The notes: generated by a model from the sequence alone, not told the origin. Shown: positions 8,837-17,819, counted from the first letter of the stretch. The stretch: DNA of 64,000 nucleotides from Polynucleobacter sp. CS-Odin-A6 (GCF_018882095.1 NZ_JACVPD010000001.1:620001-684000); one strand, 5' to 3'. A program made the numbers and translations.

Positions 8837-10143
8837 AACCGATTCAAGTGGGTCTATTAGGCATTGGCACTGTAGGTGGAGGTGTATTTACCGTTCTAGA
8901 GCGTAACCAAGAAGAAATTACTCGTCGCGCTGGTCGTGGCATTCGCATTCACACTGTAGCTGATCTCAATGTAGAGCGTGCCAAGGAGTTGGTAAAAGAT
9001 CATGCTCAAGTCGTGAGTGACGCTCGTGCCGTCATTAAGAATCCTGAGATTGATATCGTAGTTGAGTTGATTGGTGGTTACGGTATTGCGAAAGACTTGG
9101 TACTAGAAGCAATCGCTGCTGGTAAGCATGTAGTTACGGCCAATAAGGCTTTGATCGCTGTGCATGGTAATGAGATCTTTAAAGCCGCCCATGAGAAGGG
9201 CGTCATGGTCGCATTTGAGGCCGCTGTTGCTGGTGGCATTCCGATTATTAAAGCCTTGCGTGAAGGCTTAACTGCGAACCGTATCGAGTGGATCGCCGGT
9301 ATTATTAACGGTACGACCAACTTTATCCTCTCTGAAATGCGCGATAAAGGTTTGGACTTCGCAACGGTTTTGAAGGAAGCGCAACGCCTAGGTTACGCAG
9401 AAGCAGATCCGACATTTGATATTGAAGGTGTGGATGCTGCCCATAAAGCCACCATCATGAGCGCGATTGCATTTGGTATTCCAATGCAATTTGAGAAGGC
9501 CCACGTCGAAGGTATTACCAAGTTAGATGCGATCGATATTAAATATGCCGAGCAATTAGGTTATCGCATTAAGTTACTCGGTATCGCCAAAAAGACGACT
9601 ACTGGTGTTGAGTTGCGCGTCCATCCGACCTTGATTCCGACTAAGCGTTTGATTGCAAACGTCGAAGGTGCGATGAATGCCGTGCAAGTATTTGGCGATG
9701 CAGTGGGTACTACCTTGTATTACGGCAAGGGCGCAGGTTCTGAACCGACTGCTTCAGCAGTGATTGCCGATTTGATGGATATTACCCGTTTACTCAGTGC
9801 TGGCTCTGAGAGTCGTGTTCCATACCTCGCATTCCAGCCCGATGCCGTGCGTGATATCGCCGTGTTGCCTATCGGTGAAATCACCACTAGTTACTATTTG
9901 CGCCTGCGCGTAGCTGACCAAGCTGGCGTGTTGGCTGACATTACCAAGATCTTGGCTGCTCATGGCATCTCGATTGATGCGCTCTTACAAAAAGAAGCGG
10001 ATGAGGGTGAGAGTCAAACGGATTTAGTTGCGCTGACTCACGAAACAAAAGAAAAACACATGCTTGCTGCGATTCAGGAGATTCAGAACCTGAGCACTGT
10101 CGCTGGCGAAGTGGTGAAGATCCGTTTAGAAAATCTGTCCTAA
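8833..10143 (+). CDS. hom: Homoserine dehydrogenase
   Basis: 436 residues. NAD(P)-binding GIGTVGGGVF at residues 11-20, the homoserine dehydrogenase signature around residue 155 (GIINGTTNFILSEM, GYAEADPTFDIEGVDAAHK) and a C-terminal ACT domain from about residue 350 (LRLRVADQAGVLADITKIL). It reduces aspartate-semialdehyde to homoserine in the branch to threonine and methionine. The ACT domain implies feedback control, usually by threonine. Translationally coupled to the upstream aminotransferase (ATGA) and 8 bases before thrC. Confidence 0.96.
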   Translation: MKPIQVGLLGIGTVGGGVFTVLERNQEEITRRAGRGIRIHTVADLNVERAKELVKDHAQVVSDARAVIKNPEIDIVVELIGGYGIAKDLVLEAIAAGKHVVTANKALIAVHGNEIFKAAHEKGVMVAFEAAVAGGIPIIKALREGLTANRIEWIAGIINGTTNFILSEMRDKGLDFATVLKEAQRLGYAEADPTFDIEGVDAAHKATIMSAIAFGIPMQFEKAHVEGITKLDAIDIKYAEQLGYRIKLLGIAKKTTTGVELRVHPTLIPTKRLIANVEGAMNAVQVFGDAVGTTLYYGKGAGSEPTASAVIADLMDITRLLSAGSESRVPYLAFQPDAVRDIAVLPIGEITTSYYLRLRVADQAGVLADITKILAAHGISIDALLQKEADEGESQTDLVALTHETKEKHMLAAIQEIQNLSTVAGEVVKIRLENLS

Positions 10144-10151
10144 GACAAATC

Positions 10152-11594
10152 ATGCGTTACCAATCCACTCGGGGTAATAGCCCACAACAATCCTTTTTAG
10201 AAATCTTGCTGGGTGGTTTAGCGCCAGACGGTGGCTTATACCTACCGACTGAGTATCCACAAGTCACTAAAGCCCAGTTAGATTCTTGGCGCGGTCTATC
10301 TTATGCCGATCTCGCTTATGAAGTCTTAAGTCTGTATTGCGACGATATTCCTGAGCAGGATTTGCGCGCTATATTGCGAAAAACTTACACCGATCAAGTT
10401 TATTGCAATGGGCGTACTGAAGATCAGGCCAAAGACATTACTCCATTACATTGGTTGGGCGAAGAGCAAGGTACGCGCATCGGTTTATTAAGTCTCTCGA
10501 ATGGCCCCACTCTGGCTTTCAAAGATATGGCGATGCAGTTGCTCGGCAATCTCTTTGAATATGCCTTAAAGAAAAAAGGCCAAAAGCTCAATATTTTGGG
10601 TGCTACTTCTGGTGATACCGGTAGTGCTGCTGAGTATGCGATGCGTGGCAAAGAGGGCGTCAAGGTTTTTATGCTCTCACCGCGCGGCAAGATGAGTTCC
10701 TTTCAGTCTGCGCAAATGTATTCTTTGCAAGACCCCAATATTTTTAACCTAGCAGTTGCTGGTGTATTTGATGACTGCCAAGATATTGTGAAGGCAGTGA
10801 GTAATGACCATCGCTTTAAGGCGGATCATCAGATTGGTACTGTGAACTCTATTAATTGGGGTCGCGTTGTGGCCCAGGTGGTGTATTACTTCCAAGGTTA
10901 CTTGTTAGCTACAAAATCGAGCACTGAACAAGTTTCCTTTACGGTACCCTCAGGCAACTTTGGCAATATCTGCGCTGGCCATATTGCTCGTATGATGGGT
11001 CTTCCGATAGCGCATTTGATTGCTGCCACAAACGAGAATGATGTTCTTGATGAGTTCTTTCGCACTGGTGTGTATCGTGCGCGGAAATCTGCTGAGACTT
11101 TGCATACCTCTAGTCCATCTATGGACATCTCTAAAGCGAGTAACTTTGAGCGTTTTGTCTTTGACCTCATGGGTCAAGATGGCAAAGCCACTGCCGGAAT
11201 GTTTAAGCAGGTAGATGAAGCTGGTGGATTTGATATTTCTCAAGAGGCGATCTTTAAAGATATTGGTAAGTATGGTTTTCAATCTGGTCGAAGTACCCAT
11301 CAGGATCGTTTAGATACGCTGCGCGATATTGATCAACGCTATGGCGTTATGATTGATACGCACACTGCGGATGGCGTGAAGGTAGCGCGCGAGCATTTGC
11401 AAGCAGGTATTCCGATGTTAGTGCTCGAAACTGCGTTACCGATTAAGTTTGAGGAAACAATTGAGATTGCCCTAGGCCGTCCTGCAGAGTGTCCAGCAGC
11501 ATTTAAAGATATCAAGTCTTTACCGCAGCGCGTTGAAAATATGGATGCGGATGTCAATCAAGTGAAGCATTTCATCACCACCCATCTTCACTAA
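10152..11594 (+). CDS. thrC: Threonine synthase
   Basis: 480 residues of the long bacterial/yeast type of threonine synthase. The N-terminus MRYQSTRGNSPQQSF and LLGGLAPDGGLYLP are characteristic. The PLP lysine is in GPTLAFKDMAMQLLG near residue 123, followed by ILGATSGDTGSAA and the phosphate-binding VPSGNFGNICAG. It converts O-phosphohomoserine to threonine. The homoserine kinase (thrB) that should act between hom and thrC is not in this window. Confidence 0.96.
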   Translation: MRYQSTRGNSPQQSFLEILLGGLAPDGGLYLPTEYPQVTKAQLDSWRGLSYADLAYEVLSLYCDDIPEQDLRAILRKTYTDQVYCNGRTEDQAKDITPLHWLGEEQGTRIGLLSLSNGPTLAFKDMAMQLLGNLFEYALKKKGQKLNILGATSGDTGSAAEYAMRGKEGVKVFMLSPRGKMSSFQSAQMYSLQDPNIFNLAVAGVFDDCQDIVKAVSNDHRFKADHQIGTVNSINWGRVVAQVVYYFQGYLLATKSSTEQVSFTVPSGNFGNICAGHIARMMGLPIAHLIAATNENDVLDEFFRTGVYRARKSAETLHTSSPSMDISKASNFERFVFDLMGQDGKATAGMFKQVDEAGGFDISQEAIFKDIGKYGFQSGRSTHQDRLDTLRDIDQRYGVMIDTHTADGVKVAREHLQAGIPMLVLETALPIKFEETIEIALGRPAECPAAFKDIKSLPQRVENMDADVNQVKHFITTHLH

Positions 11595-11618
11595 GTTCAT
11601 CATCAAGTCAATCACATC

Positions 11619-12860
11619 ATGACAAAGCCGCCGATGTTGACTGCCCAGCAGGCTTTAGATCATTTACTCTCAAATGCTCAAGTTGTTAGTGAGCATGAGC
11701 TATTACCGATGCAGTCCGCTCTGGGACGAATTCTTGCTGAGGACGTAAAGAGCTTAGTTGATGTGCCACCACTCGATAACACTGCAATGGATGGCTATGC
11801 AGTCAGTACTGCAGACATCCAAACTCCAGGAAGTATTCTGAAGATTGCGCAACGCATTCCGGCAGGCTCCATTGGTATTACCCTTGAGCCAGGTACGGCT
11901 GCCAGAATATTTACTGGGGCCCCGGTTCCTCAAGGTGCTGATGCAGTTGTGATGCAAGAGGACTGCGCTATTCCAGAGGGATCTACTGATCATGTACAAG
12001 TCAATGTCGTACCTACTTCAATGCAATGGATTCGTCGTAAAGGCGAAGATCTTCAAGCGGGAAAGACAGCGCTCATCGCAGGCACCTTTTTGCGTCCACA
12101 GGAGTTGGGTGTTGCCGCTTCTGCTGGCTTAACGCACTTAAGTGTGAAGCGCAGAGTAAAAGTTGCCGCCTTCTTTACTGGTGACGAGCTTTCTCTACCT
12201 GGGGAGCCTCTCAAACCCGGTGGCATTTATAACTCCAATCGCGATACCATATTGGCGTGCATTAAAGCTTTAGGATGCGATGCTACTGATTTAGGTATCG
12301 TTCCAGATAATCTCAATGCCACCAGAGAGGCTCTGCGCAAAGCTAGTAAAGACCATGACCTCATCATTACCTCTGGCGGAGTCTCGGTCGGGGAAGAAGA
12401 TCACATTAAGCCTGCAGTCACGGCTGAAGGTAGATTAGATCTGTGGCAAATTGCCATCAAGCCAGGCAAGCCTTTGGCTTTTGGTGCGGTTCGTAAATCC
12501 AGCGCCACAGCAGACGGTGAAGCTTGGTTTATAGGTCTACCAGGAAACCCAGTCTCGAGCTTTGTTACCTTTTTATTGTTTGTCAGGCCATTTATTCTCA
12601 AGCTACAAGGGCGAGAGGAGGGCCGTGTTCAAACTTACCCTATGCGTGCTGACTTTGATTGGCTTAAAGCCGATCGTCGCAATGAGTTCTTGCGCGTCAA
12701 GATCAATGCCCAAGGCGGCTTAGATTTATTCCCCAACCAAAGCTCCGGAGTCCTCACAAGTGCCTCTTGGGGTGATGGCTTAGTAGACTGCCCACCAGGT
12801 CAGGCCATTAAAGCAGGCGACTTAGTGAAGTACATCCCCTTTAATGCTTTGCTCAATTAG
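11619..12860 (+). CDS. moeA: Molybdopterin molybdenumtransferase MoeA
   Basis: 413 residues with the MoeA/gephyrin domain order: N-terminal domain with PPLDNTAMDGYAV, the MoCF-type domain with FFTGDELSLPGEPL, ITSGGVSVGEEDHIKP and GLPGNPVSSFVTF, and a C-terminal beta domain. It inserts molybdate into adenylylated molybdopterin to give the molybdenum cofactor. It starts 24 bases after thrC and is followed by moaD and moaE, so cofactor synthesis genes are grouped here; moaA, moaC and mogA are elsewhere. Confidence 0.95.
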   Translation: MTKPPMLTAQQALDHLLSNAQVVSEHELLPMQSALGRILAEDVKSLVDVPPLDNTAMDGYAVSTADIQTPGSILKIAQRIPAGSIGITLEPGTAARIFTGAPVPQGADAVVMQEDCAIPEGSTDHVQVNVVPTSMQWIRRKGEDLQAGKTALIAGTFLRPQELGVAASAGLTHLSVKRRVKVAAFFTGDELSLPGEPLKPGGIYNSNRDTILACIKALGCDATDLGIVPDNLNATREALRKASKDHDLIITSGGVSVGEEDHIKPAVTAEGRLDLWQIAIKPGKPLAFGAVRKSSATADGEAWFIGLPGNPVSSFVTFLLFVRPFILKLQGREEGRVQTYPMRADFDWLKADRRNEFLRVKINAQGGLDLFPNQSSGVLTSASWGDGLVDCPPGQAIKAGDLVKYIPFNALLN

Positions 12861-12904
12861 AGCAAACTGAAGCAATCTCTCGCAAATCTGTTTACGATTT
12901 CTAT

Positions 12905-13162
12905 ATGAAACTTCAATTACGATTCTTTGCATCTCTCAGGGAAGGGCTCGGGGTTTCGGACGAGAGCATCAATACTCCACCTGAAATAAAAACGATCGCT
13001 GACTTAAGACTTCTCTTGATTGGTCGCGGAAATCCTTGGGCTGAGGTATTAGCTAGCAACAAGGTGATTCGTAGCGCCTTAAATCAAGAGATGGTCAATG
13101 AATCTACTCCTTTGCAAGAGGGTGCTGAAGTCGCGTTCTTTCCTCCGGTCACTGGTGGCTAA
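12905..13162 (+). CDS. moaD: Molybdopterin synthase sulfur carrier subunit MoaD
   Basis: 85-residue ubiquitin-like protein: starts MKLQLRFFASLREGLG and ends with the required Gly-Gly in FFPPVTGG. The C-terminal glycine is adenylated and thiocarboxylated, and gives sulfur to precursor Z in the MoaD-MoaE complex. The stop codon is immediately followed by the moaE ATG, which fits equal production of the two subunits. Confidence 0.95.
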   Translation: MKLQLRFFASLREGLGVSDESINTPPEIKTIADLRLLLIGRGNPWAEVLASNKVIRSALNQEMVNESTPLQEGAEVAFFPPVTGG

Positions 13163-13627
13163 ATGTCGAATCATTTCATCCGCATTCAAGAGGCCGATTT
13201 TGATTTAACAACTGAAATCAAGGCACTACGCAAGGACGATCCTCGCGTAGGTGCAGTGGTGACTTTCGTGGGCACCGTGCGAGATGTAAATGATGGCAGT
13301 CAAGTCAAAGGGATGACGCTAGAGCACTATCCTGGCATGACTGAAAAAGCCCTAGAAGACATCATTACGCAAGCCAAGAGCCGCTGGGATCTGTATCAAA
13401 CTCTCGTGATTCATCGTGTTGGCCCATTGCTACCGGAAGATCAAATTGTTTTAGTGGCAGTCACGAGTGCTCATAGAGGCGAAGCATTTGCCGCTTGCGA
13501 GTTCATCATGGACTATCTCAAAACAGCAGCCCCATTCTGGAAAAAAGAAGAGACCCCTGAGGGCGCTAGATGGGTTGATGCTCGCAATACTGATGATGTT
13601 GCAATGACGAAGTGGATCAAGTCCTAG
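13163..13627 (+). CDS. moaE: Molybdopterin synthase catalytic subunit MoaE
   Basis: 154 residues. Visible MoaE features are GAVVTFVGTVRD, MTLEHYPGMTEKAL, VIHRVGPLLPEDQIVLVAVTSAHRGEAFAACEFIMDYLK (in parts) and the catalytic lysine stretch FWKKEETPEGARWVDA. It forms molybdopterin from cyclic pyranopterin monophosphate with the MoaD thiocarboxylate. Its last 11 bases overlap the convergent flavoprotein gene at 13617. Confidence 0.95.
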   Translation: MSNHFIRIQEADFDLTTEIKALRKDDPRVGAVVTFVGTVRDVNDGSQVKGMTLEHYPGMTEKALEDIITQAKSRWDLYQTLVIHRVGPLLPEDQIVLVAVTSAHRGEAFAACEFIMDYLKTAAPFWKKEETPEGARWVDARNTDDVAMTKWIKS

Positions 13628-14633
13628 AGGGTGCACTTTCTTGGGACTCAATAATAGCTTCTGCTAATTGAAAGCCGCTTAACCAACCACCTTCCACTCT
13701 TCCGCCGTTTAGCCAGTCCCCGCACAAGCCCAGAGAAATATCACCCAGCCAGAGGAAATGAATTGGATGCTCTAGCGCGCCGCTTGCATAACGCCAGCGG
13801 TGCATGCTGATTTCTGCATCGCGATAATCAAAACCCAGTTTCTCTAAACAATCCAGCATCTGACTCTGTGCTTCTTCCTTGCTGAGTTCAATATTGGCTT
13901 GACTCCAAGTGGGACTGCCATGAATCGTCCAAATTGGCCGACCTTGGCGCATTGGCTTGGATGTATTTTGACAAATCCAACTAATCGACTCGCCGTTGAT
14001 AAAAGCAGCATCATATTCTGGAGGTACTTGATGCGGAAAATGCGCCATCATGGTCCAGCAGCCCTTCATCTGTGCTGTATCGATAACAGAGGAAATGCGA
14101 GGGTCAATATCCCGAGCCAAAGCGCTGCCTTGAGGGGCGGGCAGAGCCAGTACTACAAAATCATAAGCAGTTTCAATTTCGCCATTTTCAGTGCACTGCA
14201 AAACCCATTGATCTTTTCTGCGATCAATTTGAGAGATCGTCTTGTCATACTGAATGGAGAGACCTTCCGCTAGAAATTTCCCGGGTGAATTCATATTCGG
14301 AGTGCCAACATACCGGATCTCTTGTGAATGACTTTCGCGCCATACCATGTCTTCGAACACCCGAATTCTGGGGCGCCAAATATCAGCAACCCCATTTTTA
14401 ATCCACTCCTCTACCGCTTCAATAAAGCGGGGATCCCTCGCAGTGAAATATTGGGCTCCATGATCCGCTGACCATTCTGGCATTTGACGCGTACTCATGC
14501 GTCCACTTGGACCCCGACTCTTCTCATAGATATCAACCGATAGGCCGAATGATTGCAACTCAACTGCGCAGGACAGGCCTGCAATGCCAGCACCAACTAC
14601 AGCAACCTTTTTTATCTGCGTACTGGAATTCAT
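13617..14633 (-). CDS. FAD/NAD(P)-dependent oxidoreductase, renalase-like
   Basis: 338 residues. N-terminal dinucleotide-binding GAGIAGLSCAVELQSFG, then YEKSRGPSGRMSTRQ and DHGAQYFTARDPRF, and a C-terminal LCGDWLNGGRVEGGWLSG that closes the FAD site. This is the bacterial renalase-like amine-oxidase-fold family (COG3380 type); the substrate of this member is unknown. It overlaps the AlkB-like gene upstream by ATGA (14630-14633) and so shares its transcript. The 3' end overlaps moaE on the other strand by 11 bases. Confidence 0.8.
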   Translation of the reverse strand: MNSSTQIKKVAVVGAGIAGLSCAVELQSFGLSVDIYEKSRGPSGRMSTRQMPEWSADHGAQYFTARDPRFIEAVEEWIKNGVADIWRPRIRVFEDMVWRESHSQEIRYVGTPNMNSPGKFLAEGLSIQYDKTISQIDRRKDQWVLQCTENGEIETAYDFVVLALPAPQGSALARDIDPRISSVIDTAQMKGCWTMMAHFPHQVPPEYDAAFINGESISWICQNTSKPMRQGRPIWTIHGSPTWSQANIELSKEEAQSQMLDCLEKLGFDYRDAEISMHRWRYASGALEHPIHFLWLGDISLGLCGDWLNGGRVEGGWLSGFQLAEAIIESQESAPSRT

Positions 14634-15259
14634 GTGTTGAGGCGAATTGTTCGAAAGGTTAAATTAATTCGAGGCCCGATAGTGATCTGAGTTTTCAGAA
14701 GAGCGTGGTGCCAGTGTTCTTGGATAGGTGGGTACATCATGAGTAGGCTGCCATTTTCAAGAAAGAGGGAGGAAGCCGTTTTATCCTGTTTATGGCGAAA
14801 GGCAAACTTCCGTCGAGCACCTAGACTAAGTGATGCGATTGGGGCACTGCTATCTAACTCTTTCTCATCATCACTGTGCCAGCCCATGCCCTCATTGCCG
14901 GCATGATACAAGTTGAGTAAACATGAGTTATAAAAGTGGCCAGTCTTTTGCTCTAGCCGCTGTTTTATTTGAAGCAGTTCCGTTGTCCAGCCTTGAGGCG
15001 ATTTTTGAACTCCAGAATAGGTATACCGGCATTCCGGATCACCGAACCAGGCCACTTTTCTGCTGGTAGTAATCAGCTTGCCAAACATCTGAATGCGATC
15101 CGATTCCCATGAGACTGAGCGCAGAAGACTCTCAAATAAATGATGGCATTCATCAGCGCTATAAAAACTGCTGAAATATTCAGCTAGCCCATCCTTAGTC
15201 ACGATGCTGATGGATTCAGTGGATTGTGAGTGGTCGAATAAGGGGTTTTGCATAACCAT
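14630..15259 (-). CDS. AlkB-like 2-oxoglutarate/Fe(II) dioxygenase
   Basis: 209 residues. The catalytic core shows the iron ligands in MGWHSDDEKEL (His-x-Asp) and the later His in QEHWHHALLKT, with the 2-oxoglutarate arginine in RINLTFRTIR at the C-terminus. CRYTYSGV and SLGARRKFAFRHK are typical of the ALKBH2/3-like branch, which repairs 1-methyladenine and 3-methylcytosine by oxidative demethylation. Two starts are possible (15259, or ATG at 15253). It is the first gene of a two-gene operon with the renalase-like protein; no other repair gene is adjacent. Confidence 0.85.
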   Translation of the reverse strand: MVMQNPLFDHSQSTESISIVTKDGLAEYFSSFYSADECHHLFESLLRSVSWESDRIQMFGKLITTSRKVAWFGDPECRYTYSGVQKSPQGWTTELLQIKQRLEQKTGHFYNSCLLNLYHAGNEGMGWHSDDEKELDSSAPIASLSLGARRKFAFRHKQDKTASSLFLENGSLLMMYPPIQEHWHHALLKTQITIGPRINLTFRTIRLNT

Positions 15260-15347
15260 TCAATAGTGCCGAGGATCAGTACGCTCATGCATGAAAAACT
15301 CTAGAATAGACTGCATTATGAATTGTTCAAAATAGGCCGGGTAAATT

Positions 15348-15539
15348 ATGAAAGCTCCAGATAATCGTTGTTGCGGTTCGGGCGTCTGCATCATCAATGA
15401 TGCAGGGGAGTGTTGGTGTGGACAGGTGTGGGATGGTGAAAAAATGAGTGCACCGCCCCTCTTGTCAAAAAAGACTGCATCCCCCGACTCTAGTCCTGAA
15501 AAGCCCGATCTGAAGCCCGACGCTGATACTGAGGCTTAG
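15348..15539 (+). CDS. Small Cys-rich hypothetical protein
   Basis: 63 residues, two parts. The first 30 residues have five Cys in NRCCGSGVCIINDAGECWCGQ, spaced like a small metal-binding knuckle; the rest is a low-complexity Lys/Pro/Asp/Ser tail (about residues 35-63). I recognise the Cys motif as recurring in Burkholderiales hypothetical proteins but know no function. Zinc or iron binding is inference from the Cys spacing. The gene stands alone between divergent alkB-like and convergent mpaB-like genes. Confidence 0.6.
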   Translation: MKAPDNRCCGSGVCIINDAGECWCGQVWDGEKMSAPPLLSKKTASPDSSPEKPDLKPDADTEA

Positions 15540-15554
15540 CCACTGATCCTCTTA

Positions 15555-16421
15555 TCAGGAAGATCCGTACACCCTCCGACGGGAGTGGGCAGCCACACCA
15601 TCCTTCAGCGCTTCTCTGACCGGTATCGCCATCAGTTGGATGGCTGAGCTCATCGCAAGACGCTCTAAACGACTTGGTTGAGGCCGTTGAAGAACTGGGT
15701 ATGCCCAGTTGGGTAAATTCAGAAAGCCTGCATTGGTAATCATTTTTACAAATGGCCTAGCGATGAGACTGCTGGGAAAATTTTCTAGCAATCCAATGAT
15801 GCTTTTGGCTCTATCCCCATAATGCAATTGAGGGATGTAGTTCTGAATGGCCAAATCCGTCGCGGCATAAGACTGCGGTAAGTCTACCGCCCCCAATCTT
15901 TCCCCTAGCATTTTCATTTCTAAGAAATATTGATCTTGTTGATGTCTATTGAGGAATTCACTTCTGTAGGACTCATAAGAGTGCATAAAACTGCGAGTTT
16001 CTGTTAGGTGCACCCACGCCAGTAAATTAGGATCGTCTGCCCTGTAGGGTTGATTAAATTCATCAAGACCGGTTACCTTCTGATGGATATGATTAACGCG
16101 ATTGATTATCTTGTCTGCCATTTCCTGAGAGCCATAAGTTGTGGCGGCAATAAAAAAAGCCGTTCTTCCTAATCTTCCCTTGAGGTCCTCTCTGAAGCTG
16201 GAGTGGTCCCATACGCCAGCAAGCGCTTTTGGGTGGAGGGCTTGAAGGATAAGTGAACTAATGCCACCAATCATCATTGAAATAAAATCGGCGTGCACCT
16301 TCCAGGCAATCGACTCTGGACCAAAAAGGCCTCTATCTCCTGCCGGAGTTAAGAAGGCAACTGGTGGACCTCCTCCACCCACCATCTCACGAATAGATCG
16401 TCGGATGAGATCATCAAACAT
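15555..16421 (-). CDS. MpaB-type oxygenase-domain protein (DUF2236)
   Basis: 288 residues. The region GDRGLFGPESIAWKVHADF, MMIGGISSLILQALHPKALAGVWDHSSF and FIAATTYGS is the signature of the DUF2236 / MpaB / latex-clearing-protein superfamily, in which conserved histidines bind heme b. Characterised relatives cleave isoprenoid or fatty chains oxidatively; the substrate of short bacterial members like this is unknown. It lies 5 bases after the LON-domain gene and is probably cotranscribed with it. Confidence 0.78.
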   Translation of the reverse strand: MFDDLIRRSIREMVGGGGPPVAFLTPAGDRGLFGPESIAWKVHADFISMMIGGISSLILQALHPKALAGVWDHSSFREDLKGRLGRTAFFIAATTYGSQEMADKIINRVNHIHQKVTGLDEFNQPYRADDPNLLAWVHLTETRSFMHSYESYRSEFLNRHQQDQYFLEMKMLGERLGAVDLPQSYAATDLAIQNYIPQLHYGDRAKSIIGLLENFPSSLIARPFVKMITNAGFLNLPNWAYPVLQRPQPSRLERLAMSSAIQLMAIPVREALKDGVAAHSRRRVYGSS

Positions 16422-16426
16422 GTTTT

Positions 16427-17074
16427 TTAGTGAACGATGATCTCGCGCAAACCATCATCCTCGATGATCTCGGATATCAAGTCCAGCCGGATTCGGGGAT
16501 TGACCTGAGCCAGTAAGTGGTTCTTCTGGGCGAGAGAGATTGGTAGAAGCTCGGCTAAGCGGTTAGAAACCCAGCCGCAATCATTTCGATTCTCTGGGAT
16601 TTTGATTGCCTCATCACCCAAAAGACCCTCACTGGTGATGATGGAAATAATCTCATCAAGCATGGAGGCCACTTTTTCATGCTCTTTCGGCAAGGGAATT
16701 TCAGGGTCGGCCTCGATTAGTTCAATTTGACCCATCCATAAGCCATCCGACTCTTGCTTCATCTCCAGCACTCTAAATCGTTGCGTTCCAAATGACTTTG
16801 TCATGTAGAGTGCTGGCTGAATCGCGTCAAACTCCTCGAGTTTCGCTAGAGTGCCAATGCTAGAGAGGTTTGTAGTGGGGGTGCTATCAGAGTCTACGGC
16901 TTTGTTATCAAGAATGCTGACCACGCCAAAGAGGGTGCTTTCCCGCAGGCAGCGCTTCATCATGTCTAGGTAGCGCGCTTCAAAAATTTTGAGCGCAATA
17001 ATGCCACCGGGAAATAAGGTGATACCTAGGGGAAATAGGGGAACCCAAAGTGGTGCAGAAGAAGTCTTGGTCAT
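16427..17074 (-). CDS. Stand-alone LON substrate-binding domain protein
   Basis: 215 residues that match only the N-terminal (PUA-like) domain of Lon protease: LFPLGITLFPGGIIALKIFEARYLDM near the start and IGTLAKLEEFDA further on. There is no AAA or Ser-Lys peptidase domain, so it is not a protease by itself. Such proteins are common in Proteobacteria; an adaptor or peptide-binding role is an inference. First gene of a pair with the MpaB-type gene. Confidence 0.82.
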   Translation of the reverse strand: MTKTSSAPLWVPLFPLGITLFPGGIIALKIFEARYLDMMKRCLRESTLFGVVSILDNKAVDSDSTPTTNLSSIGTLAKLEEFDAIQPALYMTKSFGTQRFRVLEMKQESDGLWMGQIELIEADPEIPLPKEHEKVASMLDEIISIITSEGLLGDEAIKIPENRNDCGWVSNRLAELLPISLAQKNHLLAQVNPRIRLDLISEIIEDDGLREIIVH

Positions 17075-17105
17075 ATGTTTAATTTAAAGGATTTAGCGAT
17101 AGTCT

Positions 17106-17141
17106 GCTGAGCAGCAAAAAAGCCTGGGCTCAGCAAAAAAG
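17106..17141. repeat. Inverted repeat with nested direct repeats in a divergent intergenic region
   Basis: GCTGAGC (17106-17112) and GCTCAGC (17128-17134) form a 7-bp inverted repeat. The 10-mer AGCAAAAAAG occurs twice (17113-17122 and 17132-17141). The site lies between the leftward LON-domain gene and the rightward 50-residue ORF. It could be a regulatory element for either; there is no proper T-tract for a terminator in the coding directions. Confidence 0.35.
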
Positions 17142-17184
17142 TCACTTTTCAGCTAAATTGGACGCTGTTGATAGGAGAGTAAAT

Positions 17185-17337
17185 ATGATTCAAAAACTAC
17201 GGGTCAAATTGGCGCGGTGGATTTTAGGCAAGCACTGCCCTTGCTACCAGATGGGTCATCACACGATGGTCGATTTTCAGCAGCGTAGTGCAGATCAGAT
17301 TGCAAAAGCTCAAAAGGCAAAAGCGAGCACTAATTAA
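17185..17337 (+). CDS. Small basic hypothetical protein, 50 residues
   Basis: An ORF of 50 codons starting ATGATTCAAAAACTA, with a strong Shine-Dalgarno AGGAGAG at 17173-17179 at the proper distance. The protein starts MIQKLRVKLARWILG, has HCPCYQMGHH in the middle (two Cys and three His near residues 17-26) and ends in an Ala/Lys-rich tail. The Cys-x-Cys plus His group could bind a metal, which is inference. It precedes the DUF2244 gene by 21 bases and is probably in the same transcript. No known family recognised. Confidence 0.5.
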   Translation: MIQKLRVKLARWILGKHCPCYQMGHHTMVDFQQRSADQIAKAQKAKASTN

Positions 17338-17358
17338 TTTTCGACGCCATTATTTGTA

Positions 17359-17787
17359 ATGAAAACTTGGAAGATGAGACGGAATTGCGCGCTAACCCCC
17401 GGTCAGTTGCTCAAATTTTATCTCGCCTTGGTTTGCTTGTCGGTCACCGTTGCCACCGGTTTTTTATTGGTTGGGGTAAAGATGATCCTCATTTTTACTG
17501 CAATCGAGTTAACTGCCGTGACTATCGGCTTCTTTGTCTACTGCCGTCATGCTTTGGATTTTGAGGAAATTGAGATCCAAGGAACCCGCATGATCGTCAG
17601 GAAGTTCATTGCTTATAAAGAAACAGTGGTTGAATTCAATACCCGCTGGGTGCGGTTTTCTCAACCTCAAGAACATGCCAAAGTATTTTTAATTGAGCAG
17701 ACGGGGCAAAGTGTCGAGCTTGGCCAGTTTATCCGGCGCGAGCAATTTAAAGGTCTCATTGCAGAACTGAGGCCTTACTTGGGTTGA
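17359..17787 (+). CDS. DUF2244 family membrane protein
   Basis: 142 residues. It starts with the family motif WKMRRNCALTPGQLL, has two hydrophobic segments near residues 20-40 and 42-62, then a soluble C-terminal half with WVRF and a conserved RREQF element. DUF2244 proteins are integral membrane proteins often near cytochrome oxidase genes in alphaproteobacteria and betaproteobacteria; a role in respiratory-chain biogenesis is only suggested by such contexts. No oxidase gene is adjacent here. Confidence 0.75.
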   Translation: MKTWKMRRNCALTPGQLLKFYLALVCLSVTVATGFLLVGVKMILIFTAIELTAVTIGFFVYCRHALDFEEIEIQGTRMIVRKFIAYKETVVEFNTRWVRFSQPQEHAKVFLIEQTGQSVELGQFIRREQFKGLIAELRPYLG

Positions 17788-17801
17788 AGACTGAGACGCC
17801 C

Positions 17802-17819
17802 CATTTACAACCATAAATG
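17802..17819. promoter_or_regulatory. Possible operator upstream of the Rrf2-like gene
   Basis: CATTTA (17802-17807) and TAAATG (17814-17819) form a perfect 6-bp inverted repeat with a 6-base spacer; overlapping it, TTTACA (17804) and TGTAAA (17818-17823) form a second one. The site lies 94 bases before the Rrf2-like start, where autoregulation would be expected. The sequence is AT-rich, so chance is a real possibility. Confidence 0.3.

Noticed and set aside
17106..17141. Rho-independent terminator
   Set aside because: It lies upstream of both divergent genes, so no transcript is expected to end there.
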